Source of the DNA: Liopterus haemorrhoidalis
Lineage: Eukaryota > Arthropoda > Insecta > Coleoptera > Dytiscidae
Direction: 5' to 3'
Assembly: GCA_963971575.1 (NCBI GenBank)
Contig: OZ020623.1
Location: 18,044,980 to 18,108,979 of the forward strand
DNA length: 64,000 nucleotides
Positions 30,625-44,400 of the stretch are shown one piece after another; the first letter of the stretch is position 1; the number at the start of each line of letters is the position of its first letter. A program made the translations under genes and the position numbers. Below the pieces are notes generated by a model. That model made no database searches, was not told the DNA's origin, and worked only from the letters and a program-made list of their open reading frames with translations.

Positions 30625-31800
30625 ACATAAATGGTCTTGTCTACAAACTTATTAAATATAACTTCCCACCATATATAATTCATTTATTGAAAACATATTT
30701 AGCAAATAGGTAATTTAAAGTACAATTAAATAATAATCTTTCTCTTAATCGAACCATAACTGCAGGTGCACCGCAAGGAAGTGTGTTAGGACCTACCCTT
30801 TTCAATATTTATGTCAATGACATACCGAAAACTGAACATGTCAATTTAAGTCTCTATGTTGACGATACAGCTTTGTTCACTACACCGTTTAGATTGGATA
30901 CTATTACCAACAGGTTAAATAACAATTTGCATAAAATCAATAAACATTTCAACAAATGGAGAATAGAATTAAACGCAGAAAAAAAAAGAATTTATAATAT
31001 TAACTAAAAGACGTCACAACCTTAATAATATCTATGTTCAAATAAACAATGAAAAATTTTATCACAAACCCTTCATCAAATATCTAGGAGTAATACTAGA
31101 CAAATCCCTAAATTTTACTGAACATATCAAAAAAACTACCAATACTGCTAATAAAATCCTTTTTCAGTTATTTAAAATATACAATAGAAGATCGTTTTTA
31201 TCTTATAACAATAAATTACTAACATATAAATCAATAGTAAGACCAGTACTAACTTACGCCTGCCCAGTCTGGCGTATAGGTAATGTATCTAATTTAAACA
31301 AGTTACAGGTAATTCGAAACAAGTGCTTACGTATCATTGGTAAATATCCCAGATATTAAATGATCAGTGGGATGCATAAAAATATCAAAATAGAAACTAT
31401 CTCTGATCATATACACAAACTATCAACCAAATACTTTATGAGAATTAGTCAACATACAAACGAACTTGTTTCGAACACCGGTAAAATTGTATTAAAACCG
31501 AAATCTAAAGAACATAAACGTATCAAACTTGATACTTAAATCAAAACATTTTTATACAACTTCATTAAAATATTCGAAATTTTTCGGAAATTAAAATAAT
31601 GTAATATTAATGTTAAGGTTTTTTTTTTTTAAATTTTTACCTTTAAGTCATAATTGTCTAACTCTAAATTAAAATTTCTATTTATTAATAGAGTCAAAAC
31701 CGAATTTTGTGAGGTTACTCGGAACTCTGTATTGTACTTATGAGTTTTTCTCTTTTATTGTAGACATACAAAGAATATCAATAAAGCTTATTTTATTTTA
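30625..31800 (+). pseudogene. Jockey-like LINE 3' part (RT palm, thumb, 3' UTR)
   Basis: From about 30,625: NGLVYKLIKYNFPPYIIHLL, a stop, then RTITAGAPQGSVLGPTLFNI (motif B), NLSLYVDDTALF (catalytic YVDD), FNKWRIELNAEKK. A frameshift near 30,990 leads to FIKYLGVILDKSLNFTEHIK, SIVRPVLTYACPVWRIG and NKCLRIIGKYPRY, then a stop and a C-terminal part ending near 31,540. The order and motifs match Jockey-clade RTs. The 3' UTR runs to the AT-rich 'aataaagcttattttatttt' near 31,800. At least two stops and one frameshift: dead copy. Confidence 0.8.
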
Positions 31801-31887
31801 TCTTATTATTTTAACATAAAATTTGTGTTTAAAGCTTTTAGATTAACAGACGATAAATTATTTTAAAAAAATTACTATGTATTTATG

Positions 31888-32205
31888 AGTTGCCGTAGCT
31901 CCGTGGTAAGACGGTTGTCTACGGAGCACAGGGACGCTGGTTCGATACCTCCCACCTCCTTCGGATTTTTATCTTCCGATATTGTGCAGTCAGCTCTGGG
32001 GTCGACTCAGCCTCAAGTATTTAATACTTATAAATGAGTACCTGTTCATTCAGGGATAATAGGACCGGTCGAAACGTCACACTGACCACGTGGCCTTCAT
32101 ATCTATGACCGGCGGTCTAGAAACGGAGAACTTACCTTCTCTGCCTCTTATACGCCTATCTAGACGTTGGGAACCTATTATTATTTATTATTTACTATGA
32201 ATTTA
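31888..32205 (+). mobile_element. tRNA-derived SINE, ~315 bp
   Basis: The head has a box A-like TAGCTCCGTGGTAAGACGG and box B GGTTCGATACC with tRNA-like spacing (31,893-31,947). An unrelated body of ~230 bp follows, with 'gaccggcggtctagaaac', and the copy ends in an ATT-rich tail (32,178-32,205). This head-body-tail layout is that of an RNA polymerase III-transcribed SINE. 32,206-32,700 shows only 'ataagcaccggtaacaat.tttctacgtgt' direct repeats (32,330 and 32,400). Confidence 0.7.
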
Positions 32206-32722
32206 CTTTTCAACGTCTGGTCTCCAAAAGTGGCACATTTTAGTAGATATATTACAACAAACAACTACACGAACAACCATTGTAAAATAGCCCGCTTTTT
32301 GAAAATTTTAGAAGAAATTTTAGTAAATAGGCACCGGTAACAATATTTCGACGTGTCCACTAACCGATGTCAACAAGCGCCGATTATAAGCGCCTATTTA
32401 TAAGCACCGGAAACAATCTTTCTACGTGTTCGTACCTGACACGCGTTTTATTTGAGTTCAAAATCACTCACTTATTTTTTTGATTAATTATGCTCTAATA
32501 TTTAATGTTTACTAGACCGTTTGAAAACCACCGGTAAGTAGGTAGTGTGATGCTCGACTTAATATCAATGTAAACGTCCTAAATAATATTTACTCCTTAA
32601 GCATTTTTATACGCAAGCTTTTATGCGAACTAATTTGAATCTATACGATATTCGTTTAAGATCCACCTTGGAAACACGGATACGGGTCCGGATACGGATT
32701 TTTAATTTTTACGGATCATCCG

Positions 32723-34032
32723 CTAAGATCTTCGCTAGAATTTTAGAAGATTAAGAAGTAAATTAGAATGTACTCTGGAAGACAATCAATACGTATTGAG
32801 GCTTAACAGAGGAGTGTTGGACTCGATTTTCATGTTGCGTCAGATCAGTGAAAAGGCGCTTAGAGAAGACAGGGAAACCATACGACAGGATAAAGTGAGA
32901 TGATGTATGGAGTGTACTCAGGTCTAGAGGAGTAGAGGAATATCTTATAGCAGGAGTGCAGAGCCTATATGACGGACCTAAATGCTATGTACTACGGTTT
33001 GTAACAAACCAACAACTGCCGGTCTAGTTTTTTTGAATCGACAATCGGTCTAAGGCTAGCATGTATATTGAGCCCACTTCTGTTTACAATAGTACTCAAC
33101 ACAGCCATCAGAAACGCAAGAAAAGAAACACAAAAATATTCTGTAGGTTATTGGAAAATGAACAAGGTTACCATCTCAGGGCTGTGCTATGCCAACGACA
33201 AGGTCCTAATCGCCAACAATGAGGAAAGTTTACAAGGTAACCTTGATATTTATAATTATTGGCTAGGCACGATAAACATGAAAATAAGTTGCGAGAAAAC
33301 CAAAAGTATGATTATAAGTACAAGACCGGTGAAACAACACATTAAATTAGAAGGAAAAACTATAGAACAGGTCGAGCATTTCGAATATCTCGGATCCGTT
33401 TTTTCAGCAGACGGAAAAATAGACCGAGAAATAACGGACCGAGTTGGATCTGCTGGCAGGCTATTTAATAGCATTAAGAACTCTTTCTTGGCAAAACGGG
33501 AAATTCCGACTGAGACAAAAGTCCAGATATTTAAGAAAGTGGCCATACCAGTGCTGACATATGGGTCAAAGGCTTGGACAACAACGCAGAATAAGAAGTA
33601 GCGAAATGAGGTTCCTACGAAAGATCAAGGGAAAGACAAAATCGGACCGCATAAGGAACATATTATATAGAGAAGAACTGTTAACTAAATCAGTAGAAGA
33701 AGTTATAGAAGAAGGGCAACTTAGGTGGTACGGTCATTTCCAAAGGATGGAAGATAGTAGAGACACGAAGTAGGTTTATGAGACTAAAATAACTAAAGGA
33801 AGACTCCGAGGAAGATCGAGAAGGGACGAAAATCGAACGAAATCAAAAGTGCAATACAGAGAAGAGGCATCACCTGGAATGAAGCGAAGAGTAGGACGAA
33901 GAATAGGAGTGAATGGAAAAAGCTGTGGCGCCGTCCTCCCACGAAAGAAGAGAACAAGTACAAGTAGCAATCTCTGCATACAAAGCCCGACACGAGCGAT
34001 GGTAAAAGGGCTCAACGATTAAGTAAAGTAAG
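32723..34032 (+). pseudogene. 5'-truncated LINE (R4/RTE-like), with 13-bp TSD
   Basis: The exact target duplication tacggatcatccg flanks it (32,710-32,722 and 34,033-34,045), rejoining a 'ggatacgg'-rich repeat. Inside: RGVLDSIFMLRQISEKALRE (motif 2a region), a frameshifted SRGVEEYLIAGVQSLYDG, then the frame from 33,068 SPLLFTIVLNTAIRN, GLCYANDKVLIAN (YADD changed to YAND), FEYLGSVFSADGKID, PVLTYGSKAWTTT. Another shift at 33,600 gives RFLRKIKGKTKSD and LRWYGHFQRMEDSR, and a basic tail. The second catalytic Asp is Asn and there are several breaks. It ends in a 'taagtaaagtaag' 3' tail. Confidence 0.85.
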
Positions 34033-34298
34033 TACGGATCATCCGTGGATACGGATACAGATATCCGGCACACCACTAGTTAAAACAGTCATCTCTGCCT
34101 AATCCAGGACGATATCACAACTTCTATAATATTTTTGAAATAGCTTGAATGTTTTGAAAATATTCTTATCTGATATTTGTATTATGTTTATATCAGAATA
34201 TTCTTGTGTTGTGAAATGCAACTGAAATCTTAATTGCAAAATTAATAATTAATTGTTCTCAGTCTAAGGATGTGGATTTAATTACAATACAGCAGTGA

Positions 34299-34325
34299 TA
34301 TATAAATACTGTTTTTTGTCAATAT
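34299..34325 (+). promoter_or_regulatory. TATA box and initiator-like site
   Basis: TATATAAAT at 34,299-34,307, then TCAATA at 34,319 and an ATG at 34,350. The spacing of TATA to a start about 20-30 bp downstream, and a short leader, suit an arthropod RNA polymerase II core promoter for the signal-peptide exon. Confidence 0.5.
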
Positions 34326-34349
34326 TTGCATTTTATAAAAAGTTACATA

Positions 34350-34404
34350 ATGAAGAATATTTTTGCTCTCTTTTCATTAATTCTATGCACTTTTGCTTGC
34401 AGAC
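34350..34404 (+). CDS. exon 1 of a host gene: signal peptide
   Basis: ATG at 34,350 encodes MKNIFALFSLILCTFACR: Lys at position 2, a hydrophobic core of about 12 residues and a small-residue (Ala/Cys) end, a classical secretory signal peptide. The exon stops at a consensus 5' splice site, AGAC|GTAAGT (donor at 34,405), one base into the next codon (phase 1). A TATA box lies 43-51 bp upstream of the ATG. The next compatible exon found is at 60,440. I do not recognise the protein. Why this start: it is the first ATG after the TATA, directly before the hydrophobic stretch. Confidence 0.6.
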
Positions 34405-34669
34405 GTAAGTTTTTATTAACTTTTTGTAATTAATTTTCATTACTGACACTTCTTCACTAGATTCATGCATACATAAAATTGTTTATAATATTTATTTTTA
34501 TTCAGAATTTATTTAAATAAAGTAACAGTTAACTGTTGCAATTAACTTCTATAGAGCCGTATTTACTTACATCGAGAACCAGGGGCAAACGGTTTCTGCG
34601 GCCTTTTCCCCTACTTATACAGCAATTTAAAAAATTAGTTGGTTAAAAAAAGTCATTTGTCTTTTAGTT

Positions 34670-34985
34670 TTTTAAGTTTAGTTTTAGGATGTCCCCCAGT
34701 AAGTAAATATTTGTATAAATGAAAAAATGCATTGAACAAAAAAGGTTGTTGTCTTATTATATACAATCTTTGTGATGTATATTTTTCTATTAAGTTAATA
34801 ATAAGGAAGATGTTTTAAGTTTTTTAGTACAGTTTTAAACCTAAAATATCGCCTTAGGATAAAATTTTTGACATGCCATATAGCCTATGCTTGAATTTTG
34901 GGTTTACTATATCATCGTACCCATTAATGTGAAAATATGTCTAGCCGTTTGGCGTGAATCTCGGACAGACAAATATCGAGAGTCA
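34670..34985 (+). repeat. dispersed repeat, copy 2 (intron 1)
   Basis: Second copy of the family at 605-960, with 'tttaggatgtcccccagtaa', 'ttttttagtacagtttt', 'gcctatgcttgaattttggg' and 'aaatatgtctagccgttt' in the same order. It lies in the intron after exon 1. The remaining intron sequence 34,985-35,305 shows nothing recognisable. Confidence 0.55.
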
Positions 34986-35479
34986 CAGACAGAAATTGAT
35001 TTTTTGCGAATATTGTGTTATAATCATTTGAAACATGTAGAAACCAAATATGAGGCTGATAACATAGGAAAAAAAAACACAGATATATACTCCAGTTTTA
35101 TTAATATTGATTCAAAATTTATTATTTAATTGTTCATTCGACTTATTTATTAATTGGATTCGTTATATTTACGAAAATATATTAAAGTATAATAAATGTG
35201 TATGTGATTTAAACAAATATTTTAGAGAGGGCCCTCTGTCAAATATCCATAAAATTGTAGACTATATCTGTTATTTTTTCAACATGTTTGAAGTGATTTT
35301 ATGACGATATACGAAGTGTAATCAAAGAGTTCGTGCAATTTTTATCGACCACCAACATATATAAGGGAGGTATTGTGATTAGATATGGGAATTTCGGCTC
35401 AGTTTGCGGAACCGGATCAGTGGAGGTTGTTCAGTTTGCTGAGCCGGCTCATTGATCCGACTCAGTGATCCGGCTAAGT

Positions 35480-38400
35480 AAACATATTCCCGAGACACAG
35501 GTCGGTCAGTTGTCGGTCGTTCGTTCAATACGGTTGGCGGTTTGCAATATCTAGGTAGAACATCGCTCAGCGGAGCCGGCTCTTGCATTATATAAACTGT
35601 AAACATGTTCCCGAGACACAGGTCGGTCAGTTGTCGGTCGTTCGTTCAATACGGTTGTCGGTTTGCAATATGTAGGTAGAACCTCGCTCAGCGGAGCCGA
35701 CTCTTGCATTATATAAACTGTAAACATGTTCCCGAGACACAGGTCGGTCAGTTGTCGGTCGTTCGTTCAATACGGTTGTTGGTTTACAATATGTAGGTAG
35801 AACGTTGCTCAGCGGAGCCGGCTCTTGCATTGTATAAACTATAAACATGTTCCCGAGACACAGGTCGGTCAGTTGTCGGTCGTTCGTTCAATACGGTTGT
35901 TGGTTTGCAATATGTAGGTAGAACGTCGCTCAGCGGAGCCGGCTTTTGCATTATATAAACTGTAAACATGTTCCCGAGACACAGGTTGGTCAGTTGTCGG
36001 TCGTTCGTTCAGTACGGTTGTCGGTTTGAAATATGTAGGAGCCGGCTCTTGCATTATATAAACTGTAAACATGTTCCCGAGACACAGGTCGATCAGTTGT
36101 CGGTCGTTCGTTCAATACGGTTGTTGGTTTGCAATATGTAGGTAGAACGTCGCTCAGCGGAGCCGGCTCTTGCATTATATAAACTGTAAACATGTTCCCG
36201 AGACACCGGTCGGTCAGTTGTCGGTCGTTCGTTCAATACGGTTGTCGGTTTGCAATATGTAGGTAGAACGTCGCTCAGCGGAGCCGGCTCTTGCATTATA
36301 TAAACTATAAACATGTTCCCGAGACACAGGTCGGTCAGTTGTCGGTCGTTCGTTCAATACGGTTGTCGGTTTGCAATATGTAGGTAGAACGTCGCTCAGC
36401 GGAGCCGGCTCTTGCATTATATAAACTGTAAACATGTTCCCGAGACACAGGTCGATCAGTTGTCGGTCGTTCGTTCAATACGGTTGTTGGTTTGCAATAT
36501 GTAGGTAGAACGTCGCTCAGCGGAGCCGGCTTTTGCATTATATAAACTGTAAACATGTTCCCGAGACACAGGTCGATCAGTTGTCGGTCGTTCGTTCAAT
36601 ACGGTTGTTGGTTTGCAATATGTAGGTAGAACGTCGCTCAGCGGAGCCGGCTCTTGCATTATATAAACTGTAAACATGTTCCCGAGACACCGGTCGGTCA
36701 GTTGTCGGTCGTTCGTTCAATACGGTTGTCGGTTTGCAATATGTAGGCAGAACGTCGCTCAGCGGAGCCGGCTCTTGCATTATATAAACTATAAACATGT
36801 TCCCGAGACACAGGTCGGTCAGTTGTCGGTCGTTCGTTCAATACGGTTGTCGGTTTGCAATATGTAGGTAGAACGTCGCTCAGCGGAGCCGGCTCTTGCA
36901 TTATATAAACTGTAAACATGTTCCCGAGACACAGGTCGATCAGTTGTCGGTCGTTCGTTCAATACGGTTGTTGGTTTGCAATATGTAGGTAGAACGTCGC
37001 TCAGCGGAGCCGGCTCTTGCATTATATAAACTGTAAACATGTTCCCGAGACACAGGTCGATCAGTTGTCGGTCGTTCGTTCAATACGGTTGTTGGTTTGC
37101 AATATGTAGGAGCCGGCTCTTGCATTATATAAACTGTAAACATGTTCCCGAGACACAGGTCGGTCAGTTGTCGGTCGTTCGTTCAATACGGTTGTCGGTT
37201 TGCAATATGTAGGTAGAACCTCGCTCAGCGGAGCCGACTCTTGCATTATATAAACTGTAAACATGTTCCCGAGACACAGGTCGGTCAGTTGTCGGTCGTT
37301 CGTTCAATACGGTTGTTGGTTTACAATATGTAGGTAGAACGTTGCTCAGCGGAGCCGGCTCTTGCATTGTATAAACTATAAACATGTTCCCGAGACACAG
37401 GTCGGTCAGTTGTCGGTCGTTCGTTCAATACGGTTGTTGGTTTGCAATATGTAGGTAGAACGTCGCTCAGCGGAGCCGGCTTTTGCATTATATAAACTGT
37501 AAACATGTTCCCGAGACACAGGTTGGTCAGTTGTCGGTCGTTCGTTCAGTACGGTTGTCGGTTTGAAATATGTAGGAGCCGGCTCTTGCATTATATAAAC
37601 TGTAAACATGTTCCCGAGACACAGGTCGATCAGTTGTCGGTCGTTCGTTCAATACGGTTGTTGGTTTGCAATATGTAGGTAGAACGTCGCTCAGCGGAGC
37701 CGGCTCTTGCATTATATAAACTGTAAACATGTTCCCGAGACACCGGTCGGTCAGTTGTCGGTCGTTCGTTCAATACGGTTGTCGGTTTGCAATATGTAGG
37801 TAGAACGTCGCTCAGCGGAGCCGGCTCTTGCATTATATAAACTATAAACATGTTCCCGAGACACAGGTCGGTCAGTTGTCGGTCGTTCGTTCAATACGGT
37901 TGTCGGTTTGCAATATGTAGGTAGAACGTCGCTCAGCGGAGCCGGCTCTTGCATTATATAAACTGTAAACATGTTCCCGAGACACAGGTCGATCAGTTGT
38001 CGGTCGTTCGTTCAATACGGTTGTTGGTTTGCAATATGTAGGTAGAACGTCGCTCAGCGGAGCCGGCTCTTGCATTATATAAACTGTAAACATGTTCCCG
38101 AGACACCGGTCGGTCAGTTGTCGGTCGTTCGTTCAATACGGTTGTCGGTTTGCAATATGTAGGCAGAACGTCGCTCAGCGGAGCCGGCTCTTGCATTATA
38201 TAAACTATAAACATGTTCCCGAGACACAGGTCGGTCAGTTGTCGGTCGTTCGTTCAATACGGTTGTCGGTTTGCAATATGTAGGTAGATCGTCGCTCAGC
38301 GGAGCCGGCTCTTGCATTATATAAACTGTAAACATGTTCCCGAGACACAGGTCGATCAGTTGTCGGTCGTTCGTTCAATACGGTTGTTGGTTTGCAATAT

Positions 38401-41400
38401 GTAGGTAGAACGTCGCTCAGCGGAGGCGGCTCTTGCATTTTATAAACTGTAAACATGTTCCCGAGACACAGGTCGGTCAGTTGTCGGTCGCTCGTTCAAT
38501 ACGGTTGTCGGTTTGCAATATGTAGGTAGAACGTCGCTCAGCGGAGCCGGCTCTTGCATTATATAAACTGTAAACATGTTCCCGAGACACAGGTCGGTCA
38601 GTTGTCGGTCGTTCGTTCAATACGGTTGTCGGTTTGCAATATGTAGGTAGGACGTCGCTCAGCGGAGCCGGCTCTTGCATTATATAAACTGTAAACATGT
38701 TCCCGAGACACAGGTTGGTCAGTTGTCGGTCGTTCGTTCAATACGGTTGTCGGTTTGCAATATGTAGGTAGAACGTCGCTCAGCGGAGCCGGCTCTTGCA
38801 TTATATAAACTGTAAACATGTTCCCGAGACACAGGTCGGTCAGTTGTCGGTCGTTCGTTCAGTACGGTTGTCGGTTTGCAATATGTAGGTAGAACGTTGC
38901 TCAGCGGAGCCGGCTTTTGCATTATATAAACTGTAAACATGTTCCCGAGACACAGGTCGATTAGTTGTCGGTCGTTCGTTCAGTACGGTTGTCGGTTTGC
39001 AATATGTAGGTAGAACGTTGCTCAGCGGAGCCGGCTCTTGCATTATATAAACTGTAAACATGTTCCCGAGACACAGGTCGGTCAGTTGTCGGTCGTTCGT
39101 TCAGTACGGTTGTCGGTTTGCAATATGTAGGTAGAACGTTGCTCAGCGGAGCCGGCTCTTGCATTATATAAACTGTAAACATGTTCCCGAGACACAGGTC
39201 GGTCAGTTGTCGGTCGTTCGTTCAGTACGGTTGTCGGTTTGCAATATGTAGGTAGAACGTTGCTCAGCGGAGCCGGCTCTTGCATTATATAAACTGTAAA
39301 CATGTTCCCGAGACACAGGTCGGTCAGTTGTCGGTCGTTCGTTCAATACGGTTGTTGGTTTACAATATGTAGGTAGATCGTCGCTCAGCGGAGCCGGCTC
39401 TTGCATTATATAAACTGTAAACATGTTCCCGAGACACAGGTTGGTCAGTTGTCGGTCGTTCGTTCAATACGGTTGTCAGTTTGCAATATGTAGGTAGAAC
39501 GTCGCTCAGCGGAGCCGGCTCTTGCATTATATAAACTGTAAACATGTTCCCGAGACACAGGTCGGTCAGTTGTAGGTCGTTCGTTCAATACGGTTGTCGG
39601 TTTGCAATATGTAGGTAGAACGTCGCTCAGCGGAGCCGGCTCTTGCATTATATAAACTGTAAACATGTTCCCGAGACACAGGTCGGTCAGTTGTCGGTCG
39701 TTCGTTCAGTACGGTTGTCGGTTTGCAATATGTGGGTAGAACGTTGCTCAGCGGAGCCGGCTCTGGCATTATATAAACTGTAAACATGTTCCCGAGACAC
39801 AGGTCGATTAGTTGTCGGTCGTTCGTTCAGTACGGTTGTCGGTTTGCAATATGTAGGTAGAACGTTGCTCAGCGGAGCCGGCTCTTGCATTATATAAACT
39901 GTAAACATGTTCCCGAGACACAGGTTGGTCAGTTGTCGGTCGTTCGTTCAGTACGGTTGTCGGTTTGAAATATGTAGGAGCCGGCTCTTGCATTATATAA
40001 ACTGTAAACATGTTCCCGAGACACAGGTCGATCAGTTGTCGGTCGTTCGTTCAATACGGTTGTTGGTTTGCAATATGTAGGTAGAACGTCGCTCAGCGGA
40101 GCCGGCTCTTGCATTATATAAACTGTAAACATGTTCCCGAGACACCGGTCGGTCAGTTGTCGGTCGTTCGTTCAATACGGTTGTCGGTTTGCAATATGTA
40201 GGTAGAACGTCGCTCAGCGGAGCCGGCTCTTGCATTATATAAACTATAAACATGTTCCCGAGACACAGGTCGGTCAGTTGTCGGTCGTTCGTTCAATACG
40301 GTTGTCGGTTTGCAATATGTAGGTAGAACGTCGCTCAGCGGAGCCGGCTCTTGCATTATATAAACTGTAAACATGTTCCCGAGACACAGGTCGATCAGTT
40401 GTCGGTCGTTCGTTCAATACGGTTGTTGGTTTGCAATATGTAGGTAGAACGTCGCTCAGCGGAGCCGGCTCTTGCATTATATAAACTGTAAACATGTTCC
40501 CGAGACACCGGTCGGTCAGTTGTCGGTCGTTCGTTCAATACGGTTGTCGGTTTGCAATATGTAGGCAGAACGTCGCTCAGCGGAGCCGGCTCTTGCATTA
40601 TATAAACTATAAACATGTTCCCGAGACACAGGTCGGTCAGTTGTCGGTCGTTCGTTCAATACGGTTGTCGGTTTGCAATATGTAGGTAGATCGTCGCTCA
40701 GCGGAGCCGGCTCTTGCATTATATAAACTGTAAACATGTTCCCGAGACACAGGTCGATCAGTTGTCGGTCGTTCGTTCAATACGGTTGTTGGTTTGCAAT
40801 ATGTAGGTAGAACGTCGCTCAGCGGAGGCGGCTCTTGCATTTTATAAACTGTAAACATGTTCCCGAGACACAGGTCGGTCAGTTGTCGGTCGCTCGTTCA
40901 ATACGGTTGTCGGTTTGCAATATGTAGGTAGAACGTCGCTCAGCGGAGCCGGCTCTTGCATTATATAAACTGTAAACATGTTCCCGAGACACAGGTCGGT
41001 CAGTTGTCGGTCGTTCGTTCAATACGGTTGTCGGTTTGCAATATGTAGGTAGGACGTCGCTCAGCGGAGCCGGCTCTTGCATTATATAAACTGTAAACAT
41101 GTTCCCGAGACACAGGTTGGTCAGTTGTCGGTCGTTCGTTCAATACGGTTGTCGGTTTGCAATATGTAGGTAGAACGTCGCTCAGCGGAGCCGGCTCTTG
41201 CATTATATAAACTGTAAACATGTTCCCGAGACACAGGTCGGTCAGTTGTCGGTCGTTCGTTCAGTACGGTTGTCGGTTTGCAATATGTAGGTAGAACGTT
41301 GCTCAGCGGAGCCGGCTTTTGCATTATATAAACTGTAAACATGTTCCCGAGACACAGGTCGATTAGTTGTCGGTCGTTCGTTCAGTACGGTTGTCGGTTT

Positions 41401-44400
41401 GCAATATGTAGGTAGAACGTTGCTCAGCGGAGCCGGCTCTTGCATTATATAAACTGTAAACATGTTCCCGAGACACAGGTCGGTCAGTTGTCGGTCGTTC
41501 GTTCAGTACGGTTGTCGGTTTGCAATATGTAGGTAGAACGTTGCTCAGCGGAGCCGGCTCTTGCATTATATAAACTGTAAACATGTTCCCGAGACACAGG
41601 TCGATCAGTTGTCGGTCGTTCGTTCAGTACGGTTGTCGGTTTGCAATATGTAGGTAGGACGTCGCTCAGCAGAGCCGGATCTTGCATTATATAAACTGTA
41701 AACATGTTCCCGAGACACAGGTCGATCAGTTGTCGGTCGTTCGTTCAGTACGGTTGTCGGTTTGCAATATGTAGGTAGAACGTCGCTCAGCGGAGCCGGC
41801 TCTTGCATTATATAAACTGTAAACATGTTCCCGAGACACAGGTCGGTCAGTTGTCGGTCGTTCGTTCAATACGGTTGTTGGTTTACAATATGTAGGTAGA
41901 TCGTCGCTCAGCGGAGCCGGCTCTTGCATTATATAAACTGTAAACATGTTCCCGAGACACAGGTTGGTCAGTTGTCGGTCGTTCGTTCAATACGGTTGTC
42001 AGTTTGCAATATGTAGGTAGAACGTCGCTCAGCGGAGCCGGCTCTTGCATTATATAAACTGTAAACATGTTCCCGAGACACAGGTCGGTCAGTTGTAGGT
42101 CGTTCGTTCAATACGGTTGTCGGTTTGCAATATGTAGGTAGAACGTCGCTCAGCGGAGCCGGCTCTTGCATTATATAAACTGTAAACATGTTCCCGAGAC
42201 ACAGGTCGGTCAGTTGTCGGTCGTTCGTTCAGTACGGTTGTCGGTTTGCAATATGTGGGTAGAACGTTGCTCAGCGGAGCCGGCTCTGGCATTATATAAA
42301 CTGTAAACATGTTCCCGAGACACAGGTCGATTAGTTGTCGGTCGTTCGTTCAGTACGGTTGTCGGTTTGCAATATGTAGGTAGAACGTTGCTCAGCGGAG
42401 CCGGCTCTTGCATTATATAAACTGTAAACATGTTCCCGAGACACAGGTCGGTCAGTTGTCGGTCGTTCGTTCAGTACGGTTGTCGGTTTGCAATATGTAG
42501 GTAGAACGTTGCTCAGCAGAGCCGGCTCTTGCATTATATAAACTGTAAACATGTTCCCGAGACACAGGTCGATCAGTTGTCGGTCGTTCGTTCAGTACGG
42601 TTGTCGGTTTGCAATATGTAGGTAGAACGTCGCTCAGCGGAGCCGGCTCTTGCATTATATAAACTGTAAACATGTTCCCGAGACACAGGTCCGTCAGTTG
42701 TCGGTCGTTCGTTCAATACGGTTGTTTGTTTACAATATGTAGGTAGATCGTCGCTCAGCGGAGCCGGCTCTTGCATTATATAAACTGTAAACATGTTCCC
42801 GAGACACAGGTTGGTCAGTTGTCGGTCGTTCGTTCAATACGGTTGTTAGTTTGCAATATGTAGGTAGAACGTCGCTCAGCGGAGCCGGCTCTTGCATTAT
42901 ATAAACTGTAAACATGTTCCCGAGACACAGGTCGGTCAGTTGTAGGTCGTTCGTTCAATACGGTTGTCGGTTTGCAATATGTAGGTAGAACGTCGCTCAG
43001 CGGAGCCGGCTCTTGCATTATATAAACTGTAAACATGTTCCCGAGACACAGGTCGGTCAGTTGTCGGTCGTTCGTTCAATACGGTTGTTGGTTTACAATA
43101 TGTAGGTAGATCGTCGCTCAGCGGAGCCGGCTCTTGCATTATATAAACTGTAAACATGTTCCCGAGACACAGGTCGGTCAGTTGTAGGTCGTTCGTTCAA
43201 TACGGTTGTCGGTTTGCAATATGTAGGTAGAACGTCGCTCAGCGGAGCCGGCTCTTGCATTATATAAACTGTAAACATGTTCCCGAGGCACCGGTCGGTC
43301 AGTTGTCGGTCGTTCGTTCAGTACGGTTGTCGGTTTGCAATATGTAGGAGCCGGCTCTTGCATTTTATAAACTGTAAACATGTTCCCGAGACACAGGTCG
43401 GTCAGTTGTCGGTCGTTCGTTCAATACGGTTGTTGGTTTACAATATGTAGGTAGATCGTCGCTCAGCGGAGCCGGCTCTTGCATTATATAAACTGTAAAC
43501 ATGTTCCCGAGACAAAGGTCGGTCAGTTGTAGGTCGTTCGTTCAATACGGTTGTCGGTTTACAATATGTAGGTAGAACGTCGCTCAGCGGAGCCGGCTCT
43601 TGCATTATATAAACTGTAAACATGTTCCCGAGACACAGGTCGGTCAGTTGTCGGTCGTTCGTTCAGTACGGTTGTCGGTTTGCAATATGTAGGAGCCGGC
43701 TCTTGCATTTTATAAACTGTAAACATGTTCCCGAGACATAGGTTGGTCAGCTGTCGGTCGTTCGTTTAATACGGTTGTTGGTTTGCAATATGTAGGTAGA
43801 ACGTCGCTTAGCGGAGCCGGCTCTTGCATTATATAAACTGTAAACATGTTCCCGAGACACAGGTCGGTCAGTTGTCGGTCGTTCGTTCAGTACGGTTGTC
43901 GGTTTGCAATATGTAGGAGCCGGCTCTTGCATTTTATAAACTGTAAACATGTTCCCGAGACATAGGTTGGTCAGCTGTCGGTCGTTCGTTCAATACGGTT
44001 GTTGGTTTGCAATATGTAGGTAGAACGTCGCTCAGCGGAGCCGGCTCTTGCATTATATAAACTGTAAACATGTTCCCGAGACACAGGTCGGTCAGTTGTC
44101 GGTCGTTCGTTCAGTACGGTTGTCAGTTTGCAATATGTAGGTAGAACGTCGCTCAGCGGAGCCGGCTCTTGCATTATATAAACTGTAAACATGTTCCCGA
44201 GACACAGGTCGGTCAGTTGTCGGTCGTTCGTTCAATACGGTTGTTGGTTTACAATATGTAGGTAGATCGTCGCTCAGCGGAGCCGGCTCTTGCATTATAT
44301 AAACTGTAAACATGTTCCCGAGACACAGGTCGGTCAGTTGTAGGTCGTTCGTTCAATACGGTTGTCGGTTTACAATATGTAGGTAGAACGTCGCTCAGCG

